Shown: piece after piece, positions 10,804-21,800 of the stretch | Numbering within the stretch: the stretch's first letter is position 1 | Layout of the letters: each line of letters begins with the position of its first letter | Source: Lycium barbarum | Lineage: Eukaryota; Streptophyta; Magnoliopsida; Solanales; Solanaceae | Length of the DNA: 64,000 nt | Assembly: GCF_019175385.1 (NCBI RefSeq) | Contig: NC_083344.1 | Span: 5,122,965-5,186,964 of the forward strand | Direction: 5' to 3' | Translations under genes and position numbers: made by a program | Notes under the pieces: model-generated | Database searches by the model: none | What the model saw: the letters and a program-made list of their open reading frames with translations, nothing else | What the model was told of the DNA's origin: nothing

Positions 10804-13800
10804 TTAAGCAGTGGTGGCGGATTGAGCAGCCAACCTCTTACGTGCCTCCTCGATGATGGACAACTTAATACCTTTACCCTTAGGTAGTGATACCCACGGC
10901 TTAGTACCCTTGCCAAGTGTGAACACATTACCCAAACGGGTAGCAAATTCATGACCAAGCGCATCCTGAATATGGACAGTCTCGAAGCTACCCTTATGCT
11001 TCTCCCTGTTCTTAAGAACACCAACACGACCCCTGTTTCTACCTCCGGTGACCATCACAACATTCCCAACATCAAACTTGATGAAATCAACAATCTTGTT
11101 AGATTCCAAGTCCAGCTTTATGGTATAGTTGGCCTTGATGAGAGGATCAGGATAGCGGATTGTTCTTCCATCGTAAGTGTTAAGGTACGGAATCCCCTTC
11201 TGACCAAAAGCCACAGAGCGGACCTTGCAAAGCTTAAACTGCCAAAAGGAGAAAACAGGTTAATTACATTTTTGGACCGATAGCCAGCAAATGTATAGGC
11301 TATGTATATTAAGTATAAATAAGCATATAATATACATATTACACACATAATCAGTGCATAAGTTTTGCATGTTTTAGCTAATGCCGTAGTTAATTTTGGC
11401 CGACTGGTCAAGAATGAAAAATAAACCTAAACTTTACATGGGCAGAAAATGAATCTAACACAGAAATTCCAGACAAATGCAAAAAACTACAACATTAATC
11501 TTACCTTGGATTCCTCATCCCTGATTGAGTGAAGACGGAATCGGCCCTTAGTGTCATAAAGGAGACGGAAGTTCTCATTCGTCTTCGGAATTGAAACGAC
11601 ATCTGTATATAGAAAATTAGAATTATCATTGTCAAGGAGCAAAACAACCCTTACAGCCAAAAGAAAGGGAAAATGCAATTTGGTTATTGAACAAAAAACT
11701 TTTGTTGACGAACGGACAACCTATCCATAGTATTCAAAAGTTCCAATTTATCTGACACACTTTTTATTTTAGGATGCAAAATGTTTGCCACCATTATCTT
11801 TCAGCTCAACTTTAAGAATTCAAATTCATTAAATTATTCTAAGAATTTACACTAATATATGATGTTTCATCTATCAAACTAACTTTTCAACCATCACTTT
11901 AATATTCTTTTCAAGTATACTTAGAGTATATCTACTCCCTCCACTTCATATTAAGTGGTGCCTTTAGCTTGGGCACACCCCTTGAGAAATCTAATGACTA
12001 CAAGAAAGTAAGAAGTGTTATTATTAACTTACCCTTAATAAAATAGTATCTATTTAATACAGTTTCTTGGTTACATAAAAACCATTTATTTGAATACGGG
12101 TGAATTTGGAAGGAAATAATTAATACTCCCTCTAGATCAAAAAAAGAGTCCACTTAACCATTTGCACCCTCCAGATCAAAAAAAGAGTCCACTTAGTCAT
12201 TTGCACACCCCTTAAGAAAATACTAACTCCTAGACAAAAATAGGTAATTGGACTAAACTACCCCTAATTAAATAGGCATTGGGATTTGATCATAAAACAC
12301 TTAATACGGGCAAATATGGAAAAACAAGGTTTCTTGATTTGCTAAGTGGACTCTTTTTTTTATCCAAGAAAAAAAAGGCTAAGCTGACTCTTTTTTTGAT
12401 CCGGAGGGAGTACCTTCTTCATTATGTGAAATACTACTTATTTTGGACCAAAAACAAAAGGTAAAAACACTACTTAATATGGACAAAAGGGAGTAATATA
12501 TAAGGCGGATGTTTTAAGTACATAAACACCAAATACCATCATACAAGATGGGATGAAGGAGCATTAGACAATATACCAGAAAACAGTCAATTTAGATAAA
12601 GTGCATTTACCCATGAAACCAGCTGGATATGTCTTGTCTGTCCGAACTTTCCCATCAACCGAAATTTGTCGTTGCATCAGAATTGCGATCACCTCACGGT
12701 ATGTGAGAGCATACTTCAGCCTGTTTCGCAAGATAAGGGCCAACGGTAAGCACTCCCTTGATTTGTGTGGGCCAGAGGAAGGCTTGGGAGCCTATACAGG
12801 AAACAATTGATTTTTTTTAGCCAAAAGCATATCCAAATCTTCTAGAACTACATAGAAAAGACTATGAAAAAAGACGTCTCACTTACAAATGCTCCGCCAA
12901 GCTTATCAAGCATCCAATGCTTTGGGGCATTGAGCCTCTTCAGATGCTTCTTCAAACCTCTAGCCTGTACAAATTGTAAACCAGGTTTCAATATAATTAA
13001 ACCGCAATTGACCCGCCAAGTATGCAATATGATGTATAACACAGAACCGTAAAGATCAATAAACATGAGCGATAGCAAAATTCTCTCAAGATAGAATATA
13101 CTCTTCCATAAACAAGATTAGTAGACTTCAATACTAATACTATGAGCGGTATTTTGGTTTAATGTGCAAGTTCTACGGGGATTGCAATACATGGATTGTT
13201 TGAGCAGAGAATAAATATGGAGAACGTTATGCGGAGAATAAATAATACAAGGATTGTACATTGATTATAACATAGGAATTATTTTTTTTTAGGGATAAAC
13301 TATACTAAGGGCATTTTCATCTTTAGATTCTCTTTTCCACGTATTGCTAATACACATAGTACTTATTTTACCTTCTATCCCGTATAAAATAATACATAAA
13401 TTTACGTATAACTTATTCTCGTATTAGATATACGATGTTTCATTTCCGGTAGTAAAATCGGCATACTTACGCGGATTTTAATAACAGAATAAAGCAATAA
13501 CGATTTATATACCAACATTAACTTGGCTTACAACTCAAACCAAACAACCCCTAAGGGGCAGTAATAGTATCAGACCCATCGAATGGGTTATCCAAATACC
13601 ATTTAGAGCCTCCATCTATTCAATTGATTTAAGAGTAAACAGCCAAAACCATCATAGAACTATAAATAAGCCACATAAATCATGTAAAGGACAGGGCTCA
13701 TTTACATGGTTTATGTGGGAAGACGGATTTATTTGAACCGATCAGCTCGTCCTACTAGCTTCAGGTCATATCTCTACAGAAAAACTACAGGCAGGAATTT

Positions 13801-14948
13801 TTACAACACAAGAACTAAAGTTTCACTAGCAAAATATTAGATAAGTACATTTTCACTATATATAACACATGAAAAAGAAAATGTACTAAAAAGAATGACA
13901 AATTATTCTTGATAACAAAGTTTTGATTTTTCAGTAGACCCAGTAATTAAAATATGTTTCTACATACTTATTTAGGTCTATAAAAAAAATTCCAATTTGA
14001 ATCTATACTATATATAACACATAAACAAATTGTCCTAATAAAACTCAGCAAGCCTAGATATATTCTTGATAACATAAGTAAGCCCAGCAAAAAAGATTTC
14101 AATTTGATTATACACTATATACTATAACACATAAAAAGATTGTACTAACAAAAATCAGCAAGCCTAAAAGATATTCTTGATAACATGAATAAGCACAGCC
14201 AAAAAAAAAACAATTTGATTAAATACTATATATTATAACACATAAAAAGATTGTACTAACAAAAATCAGCAAGCCTAAAAGATATTCTTGATAACATGAA
14301 TAAGCACAAGAAAAAAATATTTCAATTTGATTATATACGATATATTATAACACATAAAAATATTGTACTAACAAAAATCAGCAAGCCTAAAAGATATTCT
14401 TCATAACATGAATAAGCACAGCCAAAAAAAACAATTTGATTAAATACTATATATCATAACACATAAAAAGATTGTACTAACAAAAATCAGCAAGCCTAAA
14501 AAATATTCTTCATAACATGAATAAGCACAGCAAAAAAAAAACAATTTGATTAAATACTATATATAAAAAAAAGGGCGTGGGGTCCGGAGAAGGGCCGGAC
14601 CACAAGGATCTATTGTACGCAGCCTTACCTTGCATTTTTGCAAGAGGCTGTTTCCACGGCTCGAACCCGTCACATCGCAGCAACTTTATCAGTTACGCCA
14701 AGACTCCCTTCAAATAATATATATCATAACACATAAAAAGATTGTGCTAACAAAAATCAGCAAGCCTAAAAGATATTCTTGATAACATGAATAAGCACAG
14801 CAAAAAAGATTTCAATTTGAACACATGAAAAAATTGTACTAACAAAAAACTAAGCAACCAAAAAAGATTGATAAATAGATGCATCACAGTATATACATGT
14901 AAACAAAAATTAGTAAGTGAAGAAATGGGGTATAGGAGAACGAACCAT
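10804..14948 (-). CDS. RPS4: 40S ribosomal protein S4 (eS4), five exons
   Basis: The spliced gene encodes 264 residues of the eS4 family, a structural protein of the small cytosolic ribosomal subunit. Minus-strand coding exons are 14946-14948 (the ATG alone), 12887-12964, 12611-12791, 11505-11602 and 10804-11238 (stop TAA at 10804-10806). All four introns are GT-AG and all phases join cleanly. The product starts [18 protein letters not shown], has the conserved central segment reading [19 protein letters not shown], and a KOW-like segment with [15 protein letters not shown], as in plant S4 proteins of about 262 aa. Splitting the start codon's exon from the rest by a 2-kb intron is typical of plant ribosomal protein genes. 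No frameshift or stop is present, so the gene looks functional. The family assignment is secure; which paralogue it is cannot be said. Confidence 0.97.
11933..12495. mobile_element. Stowaway-like MITE (outer) in eS4 intron 3
   Basis: It begins TACTCCCTCC and ends GGGAGTA, with inverted ends that include the Stowaway-type 'ttaagtgg' and 'ttaatatgga' segments. TA at both ends fits Tc1/mariner-type insertion. It is interrupted by a second MITE at 12124-12412. It lies between exons 3 and 4 of the eS4 gene and has no coding capacity. Confidence 0.75.
12124..12412. mobile_element. Stowaway-like MITE (inner), nested in the outer one
   Basis: A 289-bp element with ends TACTCCCTC and GGGAGTA. Inverted repeats cover the motif gatcaaaaaaagagtc and its complement. 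It inserted into the older MITE. The segment gatcaaaaaaagagtccactta is tandemly duplicated near its left end. Confidence 0.8.
13150..13556. mobile_element. probable decayed MITE in eS4 intron 1
   Basis: The ends 'gtattttggtttaatg' and (complement) 'gttgtttggtttgagtt' form imperfect inverted repeats of the kind seen in Solanaceae hAT-like MITEs. The inside is AT-rich and non-coding. Boundaries are approximate. Confidence 0.4.
13930..14840. repeat. ~110-bp tandem array in eS4 intron 1
   Basis: The marker cagcaagcct recurs near 14047, 14157, 14268, 14380 and 14488, and again near 14758 after the SINE, giving a period of about 110 bp. Earlier, more diverged units extend leftwards to about 13,930. 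Each unit has a 'caatttgat' segment, an AT-rich 'actatata' segment and 'taacacataaaaagattgta'. The array is wholly intronic and non-coding. Confidence 0.8.
14566..14711 (-). mobile_element. tRNA-derived SINE (TS/SolS, Au-like type)
   Basis: On the minus strand the element starts with a tRNA-like head (GGGAGTCTTGGCGTAACTG, A-box-like) followed by a perfect B box GGTTCGAGCC. The body then matches the familiar 'ggctgcgtacaatagatcc' and 'ggtccggcccttctccggac' segments. It ends in a T-run. It interrupts one unit of the 110-bp array. The flanks aaatactatatat (14552-14564) and aaataatatatat (14712-14724) look like a 13-bp target duplication with one mismatch. About ten bases usually found before the B box seem to be missing. 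Confidence 0.85.
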
Positions 14949-15015
14949 TTTGTTAGTGTTTGTGTATTTTTTGCTGCTTACGTTTTGAAGAAGAAGAAGA
15001 CTGAGAGAACAACTT

Positions 15016-15111
15016 AAACCCTAGTTTTTTCTTTAAGTAGTTAACCTTTGTAAGATTTGGGCTCTGGCTAAAGTTGGGCTGACCTTTTAGTGGGTTTTAC
15101 TAATATGGGCC
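15016..15111 (-). promoter_or_regulatory. eS4 promoter: telo-box and three site II motifs
   Basis: The telo-box AAACCCTA lies at 15016-15023, about 70 bp upstream of the eS4 start codon. TGGGCY (site II) motifs lie at 15058-15063, 15075-15080 and 15106-15111. The pairing of a telo-box with site II elements is the known signature of plant ribosomal-protein and other growth-linked promoters, where TCP-family factors bind site II. Repeat sequence begins about 50 bp beyond the last motif, so the unique promoter is short. Confidence 0.75.
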
Positions 15112-15162
15112 TCCAACCAATTGACTATTTTGATAACAAATTTGGCCTTCAAACGCATTGGT

Positions 15163-16206
15163 CTTTAATTTTCGTCCCTCGTATCTGTGGTCTTTAATTT
15201 TATTTTATTTTCCCCGTTGTTCATTTAATGTAAATTGTGGACAAATGTACCCTTACCTATTCAGACCTACTTCGCTCGGTATAAGTGTTATAATATTTAT
15301 AGAGTCTTTTATCTCCTGAAATTGAACTTTTGCTCTACTTGGCATGAGTTCTGTAGCAATTAAGTTATGCCGCATAAGCTGTCTGCCGTATTTTCAGAAT
15401 TTGTTATAGTGTCCAAAAACTAGAGAGACGTTTTTTGGGGCATATGTTATTTATCCTTTTTAGAGAGAAAAAATCGGTAGCTAATGCGGGATGGTAGAGT
15501 CCATGTATGGGTATGTGTGTTGTTGTTTTTTTGGGAAATACATCATGTCGTCGCGGCATAAGTTGTGTAACACTTATAGAGGTTTTTTTATATTTTGGAA
15601 CTGAACTTTTGCTTCGTTGGGCATAAATTCTCTAAGATTTAATTTATGCAGCATAAGTGGTGTAGTATTTCCAGAATTTGTTGTCGTGTTCAAAAACTAA
15701 AATTCAATGCTTTTGAGGCATATGTTCTTTATCCTTGTTGAGTTGAATAATGTATTTGTTTTTGTGGAGTTAGATATGCTTTTAGCCATTTTTGTGTTGA
15801 GTTTTGTCGTTTCCGACATAACTTGTAGAAATGATGATGAAAAATTATAAACTTATGCCCCACGAAAAAAAAAATTATGCAGGGTTAATTTTGTACTCTT
15901 ATTTTTTACTTAAAGTTTTGAAGGACAAAAATTAAAGACCACAGATTCAAGAGGTAAAAATTAGAGATCACCCCAAAATAGGACATTTGTGCGAATGACC
16001 CTTTTTGATAAAAAGAAGTTTTTTTTGTGAAACTTACATAAATAACTATCTTTTATTGGCTTCTAACTAGATATAACTATAAAATGCAAAATTACCAAGC
16101 GTAGCTAGTTTTCTTTAAAAATGCGTGTATTTCTGTTTTTTTGAAATATAGAGAAATACAGTGAATAGTAAACACGCTCCAGTGAAATCGGGAGCTATTT
16201 ATGGAA
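15163..16206 (+). repeat. dispersed repeat, copy B, containing the same TIR element
   Basis: This is the second copy of the block at 45-1092, with the TIR element at about 15,163-15,968. The left flank differs from that of copy A. The copies stay alike to the right until 'ggagctatttatgga', where this one changes abruptly into the TIR element also found at 9200. Both copies therefore derive from one older insertion that was later duplicated. Confidence 0.6.
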
Positions 16207-16880
16207 CCACTCCCTATTTTACCGGTCTAGCCCGCCTCCTAAAATAACTCAAGTCTTTTTTCTCTCTCATATTTTCTCCTCCAGCAATTTGACTCTCAAG
16301 CACACCGCTCCGGCGAACTCCTACTTCTATCCTAGGATTCAATAACAATTGGGAACTAGGGCTTCAGCTGCTAAACAAACATCAATTCGTCAAACTAAAA
16401 TGCTAGCCACTGATAATAAAAAGTTAAAAAGGTGCAAAATAGCTCTAATGTAATTGATTAGTTTCCCTAAAGGATGGATCTTTCACACTGTATAATTAGA
16501 ATACAGGACACCTAACGACACAATGGGAAAGGAATTCATAAATGCAGCCCTTTATAATTTTTCTTTTCAGTTAAAGAATTTGATAATCACATATCAAAAC
16601 GTTGGACAGTGAAAAAGATGGGATGATGTACTTCAAGATTGTCTTTCAAACGCCATCACGGAAGACAATAGGTTTATTTTAAGAGGTGGGTCTGGGTGGG
16701 TAAAATAAGGGAGTCGATTATTTTCATGAAATCGAGTTATTTGAATCAATTTGGAGATTTCTGTCAAATGAAGGGTATATTTGTTAACTTTCATAACAGT
16801 AGAGGCATAAATGACCCAAAATTGTAACGGAGGATAATTTTTAGCCATTAAATCAAAGTAGAGGAATATTTTTTATTCTT
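16207..16880. repeat. rearranged copy of the unclassified TIR element
   Basis: The left ~115 bp match 9200-9310 directly, and the right ~230 bp (16,650-16,880) match 9020-9200 as the reverse complement. The segment between is unique. It appears to be a right-end copy with long inverted repeats whose left terminus was lost at the junction with the repeat at 16,206. Confidence 0.5.
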
Positions 16881-17319
16881 TTCCCTTCTTTTAGCGACGA
16901 CCAAGAACTACGTGAACTGATCTGTCAAGGCTTTCAAACTTTTAACATATTTGGCCACTTGTCCAAATATAATTACAACATTTAGCCCCCCCTATATATA
17001 TATATATATAGAGTAAACTAGTGGCATTGGCCCATGCGTATAATTAAAGGAGATATTACGGCTTATTGAGGCTGATGCGTATAATTAAAGGAGTTGACAT
17101 TTTTGAAGTGGTTTTTACTTAAATATGTAGTGAGCTCTTGAGAATACTTGTATAACATTTTCAAAATGTGAGCTCGACGTGTTTAATGAAAATAATTTAT
17201 CATGTGTTCTGGTGCTTAATTGAAACATGTTCATAGTTTGAGTATCTAAATAAAATTTATTGACAAATTTTAAAAATTGTTCAATGAGTGCCATATGAGT
17301 GTGTAGCGTAATTTAAGGA
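16881..17319. other. non-coding, no gene seen
   Basis: AT-rich intergenic sequence. A TA microsatellite lies at about 16,993-17,012 and the phrase gcgtataattaaaggag occurs twice near 17,036 and 17,078. I see nothing else. Confidence 0.6.
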
Positions 17320-17595
17320 CGCGTTTGGCCATGAGAATTTTTCACTTTTTTTCGAAAAATTATTTCACTATATTTGGAAATCAACATTTGGCCATGAAAA
17401 TTCTAAATACAACTTGAAGTTGTATTTGGAATTTGAAAAACACCAAAAACCTTATTTTTACTTTTTTCACTTTTAATACATTCAAACAACCAAATATTCT
17501 TTATAAAAACTATAACCAAACACAATTCTATCTTCAACTCCAACTTCAAAATTTCAAATAAAGTGAAAAATATTTAATTTTCATGGTCAAACACC
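17320..17595. mobile_element. MITE with gtttggccatga-type inverted ends
   Basis: The left end reads gcgtttggccatgagaattt and the right end is its imperfect complement (aattttcatggtcaaacacc). The ~275-bp interior is AT-rich and non-coding. Such elements are frequent near Solanaceae genes; superfamily not assigned. Confidence 0.65.
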
Positions 17596-17854
17596 TACTA
17601 AGAGGCAACTTATGTATTTTCCCATAAAAAAAGCAACAAAAAAATAATCTTAGCACCACCAATCAAATTGTCATGGGCAGCTTGTGTTGTCGAAGCATTC
17701 ATTCGTGTAGCATTCCTAAAGTGGGTCTGTTGTGCAAAAAGACACTTACCTCACAAATGTAGAAAGATGCATTCGGGCTTAGTGAAAATATCTCCAACTT
17801 TGAGGGCACTTTCTTAGAGTAAATCATAAAATTGAGGGCTGTCCGGTAAAAATA

Positions 17855-18195
17855 TACTACTTGCTCGTCTCATAATAAGTGTCATTTTAGTCAAATTCTT
17901 TTATAACATAATAAGTGTGATCTTAGGAAATCAAGACATAAATTGACTAATATTTTTCAATTCTACCCTTAGACAATAAAATAACATCTAAATGATGATT
18001 GAAAAAATCACATAGTAACTTGATATTATTGGATTTCAATATAAAGATTTACTTCTTGTGCATATTCTAATTAAAAGGTAAAAATAATTTATTTTTATTA
18101 TATAGGGGTAATTTGATAAATTTCACATTTTATTATTAATTTCTTAATATACATTTTTTTTAATTAATATGACACTTAATATGGGACTTCTCTCG
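17855..18195. mobile_element. decayed Stowaway-like MITE
   Basis: Imperfect inverted ends share the core cataataagtgtcat at the left and atgacacttaatatggga at the right. The termini themselves have diverged from CTCCCTCC. Non-coding. Confidence 0.5.
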
Positions 18196-18269
18196 TGTCT
18201 CCTCTCTTTTGATTCCACGTGCTGTGACTTGGATCCAGATATCGCAAAGAACCAAGAAAACAAGATAAA

Positions 18270-18765
18270 GAGAACTATAATGGTCCCTCAATTTTGAGAA
18301 TTGGTTCAAAGTGGTCCATTAAGTATGTATTGAATAGTATAGATCCTTAAAATTTGTCAAAAGTTAGCATTATAGTTTCCATCCAATATTTAGTGAACTT
18401 CATTGGTTAGATTTGACGGAAATAACGCAAAAGAAAATATTGAAAACTAATTTAAAGGTACAATTATTTTAGTTTTTGTTATTTTTGATTTATTTCTATA
18501 AACTGATGCAATTTTTTTGAGGTGCAATTTTTGCTTATTTTTATATTGTTTAGGTATTTAGTGTAATTTTTTGTGTTGTATTTTCACAGATTTGATGAGA
18601 CTTTCTTGATGCTAGGTTAAAAAAAAATCATTATTTCCGTTAGATTTAATGAACATAAATTGACAAATATTTGATATGTTTTATAAACTTAAAGGACCAA
18701 AACTACTTAATACATATTTAAGGGGGTATTTTAACCTATCATACAAAATGAGGGGTCATTTTCTC
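18270..18765. mobile_element. 496-bp MITE directly upstream of the GILT-like gene
   Basis: Ends gagaac...aatggtccctca and gaggggtcattttctc are imperfect inverted repeats of roughly 150 bp. It belongs to the same broad type as the element at 24,133-24,596. Its right end is 86 bp before the GILT-like start codon, so it must supply part of that gene's promoter or 5' untranslated region. Confidence 0.7.
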
Positions 18766-18851
18766 AACAACCCCCCTCAATTAAATCCTCTATTTTTCTC
18801 TTATAGAAAAATACCAAAACATTTCCCAAATTCCATTATCTCACAAAAAAA

Positions 18852-21800
18852 ATGGAATTTTCTTTCCAAAAAAGTGTATCATTTTTCCTAGTTTGCTTCT
18901 TATGCCTCACCCAATTTTCTCCTATTTCTTGTGATAAGAAAGTTTCTTTAGCTTTGTATTATGAAAGCCTATGTCCTTACTGTTCCAATTTTATTGTTAA
19001 TTATTTACCTAAGATTTTCAAGAATGGGATTATTGATATTGTTGATTTAAAACTTGTTCCATGGGGTAATACTAAGCTTAAAGCCAACAACACCTTCAAA
19101 TGCCAGGTACACCAAGAATCTTTTTTTTTTTTTTTTTTTGTATAAATTTCTTTTCTTCTTGTTTTGACTTAATAGTTAAAACTGCTGTCATTTTTGTTTC
19201 AATTTGTTTGACTCGACGCGGAGTTTAAGAAAGTAAAAAAAGGTCTTTTAAATTTTGTGTTATCAAACTATGTATAATGTACCAAAATATCCTTTAATCT
19301 TGTGATTCTAAACATGACACGGATTGTGTTGAAATTATAGAGTTGTCTCAGTGTTTGTTTATGCAATTTGCACAAAATATTAACTTTCAAATCTTTTTAA
19401 ATGTAAAATTTGACCCGTAAACTTATATTTTATAACAAAAGATCCATAAGTTGGTAGATATATTTATCAACCATGTTTACCAACTCATCTTTAATTTGAA
19501 AGAGTAGTTATAATACAACTCAAGTTTAATACCATGTGAGAGGATTATATTAAAGAGTAGTTATACTACAAGTCGTGTTCAATTTTTCTTTTTATTGAAC
19601 TAAATTTCGATCAATAGATGTTGTATTTTAAAGAAAGATCTTCTATTAGCTTATTAACTTTGTTATGAATTATGATTTGCTCATTTGGTAAGATCGTATA
19701 AGAATTGGGAAGTTTTGATGGTTTTCATAACTTGTGGGGTTTTTATGTTTATGAAAATTTAAGAAATCCGTATTGCATGTCCAAACAAAACTTTAACTTC
19801 AAATCATCCTGATTTCAAATCATGTCCAAACAGGGCCTAAGAAAGAGACATTCTTTTTCAAATAGACTAAAAGGGGAAAAAGAAACAAATTGAAATAGAG
19901 GCATTAATTGAAAATCGAAATAACTAGTTAGAGTAAGCATTAAGGGGCTTAATTGAATGAAGTTATGTTACTTTTTATGCATATGTTTTAAAAGCACTTA
20001 CCTAAGATCTAAATCTTTGTGAAATAAGATAGGACTATAGGCAAAAATCGCAATTTTAAGTAGACGGATCCATAAGTTAAACTTGATTGGTTCATCGTTT
20101 GAGTTCATACTATTGAACCCGTTTTTCGCTTATTAAACAATGGGTTCAAAATGTAATATTTGTTCAAATTTTGGTAACTTCTCAGTTGAATCCCGTAAAC
20201 TAAGGCTCCAGCCACCTCTGAGTTTAGAGTGTGATATTTATACATTTTGCAAATATTTTTGTGTTATACGTATAATGGTTGAACAAAAAGACAGTAAGTT
20301 CAGTTGAATATTTTGTAAACATTTTTATATATTTATGAAATTCTCTTGCCGAGATGAGAATGTTGAGATGGATGTGTGGGCACACTAGGAGCGACAGGAT
20401 TAGAAATGAGGCTATTCGGGATAAGGTGGGAGTGGCCTCGGTGGAAGACAAGATGCGGGAAATGCGACTGAGATGGTTTGGGCATGTGAAGAGGAGAGAC
20501 ATAGATGCCCCAGTGCGGAGGTGTGAGAGGTTAGCCATGGATGGTTTCAGAAGAGGTAGGGGTAGGCCAAAGAAATATTGGGGAGAGGTGATTAGACAGG
20601 ACATGACGCAGTTACAGCTTACCGAGGACATGACCTTAGATAGGAAGGTGTGGAGGACCCACATTAGGGTAGAAGGCTAGTATATAAGTCTCGTTATCTT
20701 TCCTTATTAGTAGGCGCATTAGCGCATTATAATTTCTTGTGCTTTGATTTATGTTATTATTTGCTACTTTCTGTACTTTGATTACTCTATTTTATCTGTG
20801 CCGCTTTCGTGATTTGCATTTCCATATCACTTTGAATTCCTTGATTATCCTGTTTTACTGTGTCGCTTGCATTATTTCATTGCAATATCGTTTTAAATCT
20901 TTTAACCTTATCTGACCCCCTTTTTATGCTTCTATTGAGCCGAGGGTCTCTCGGAAACAGCCATCCTACCTTGGTAGGAGTAAGGTCTGCGTACATTATA
21001 CCCTCCCCAGACCCCAAGATGTGGGATTTCACTGGGCTGTTGTTGTTGTTGTTGTTGTTGTTATGAAATTCTCTTTGTTATGGTTGCAGCATGGTCCAGT
21101 TGAATGTTTTTTGGACACTGTAGAGGCTTGTGCAATCGATGCCTGGCCAGATTTGGTAAGCTACTAATCAAAGTTATTGAACATGTTTTTTGATCGTTGT
21201 AGTCAGTTCATTTAGAGCGCGTTCAGTTTGATGTATATAACAAAATAATCCTTGCATTACTAACCACTGTATGACTAATTCGTGCATTATTAATCCTTGC
21301 ATCACTTGTCTTGAAGAAAACAACCCCTTTAAAGATAAATGTGTAGCACCACATTAGAAAGTATAACTTGATAAATCATAAATGACAGATAGCATGAAAG
21401 ATAAATGTGTAGCATCACGTTAGAGAAGCATGTTATTTTTATATCTACCTAAGGAGGCTATTCTAAATTGTAGTTGCATTTTTATTGGATATTTTGATGC
21501 AGAATGATCACTTTCCTTTCATTTACTGTGTGGAAAATCTGGTGTACCATAAGAATTATACCCACTGGGAAACATGTTTTGAAAAACTGAATTTGAAGGC
21601 AAAGGTTATTAAGGATTGTGTTGTCAGTGGACGAGGGAAAGAGGTTAGTTCTCTTAATTGATTTAAAGCTAATCCTGTTCTTTATGTTTCTCTCTTTTTA
21701 ATTTTTGGGTGTTATTTGAGCATTTCTTGGTAAGTTGGTATCATTTCTGATTCGCCTTGCTGTAAAGATTTGAATTTGTGTTTAAACAAATTTAGTTCTA

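Noticed and set aside
14566..14711. tRNA gene on the minus strand (perfect B box)
   Set aside because: Only the promoter boxes are tRNA-like; there is no cloverleaf, and the body matches a SINE with a target duplication.
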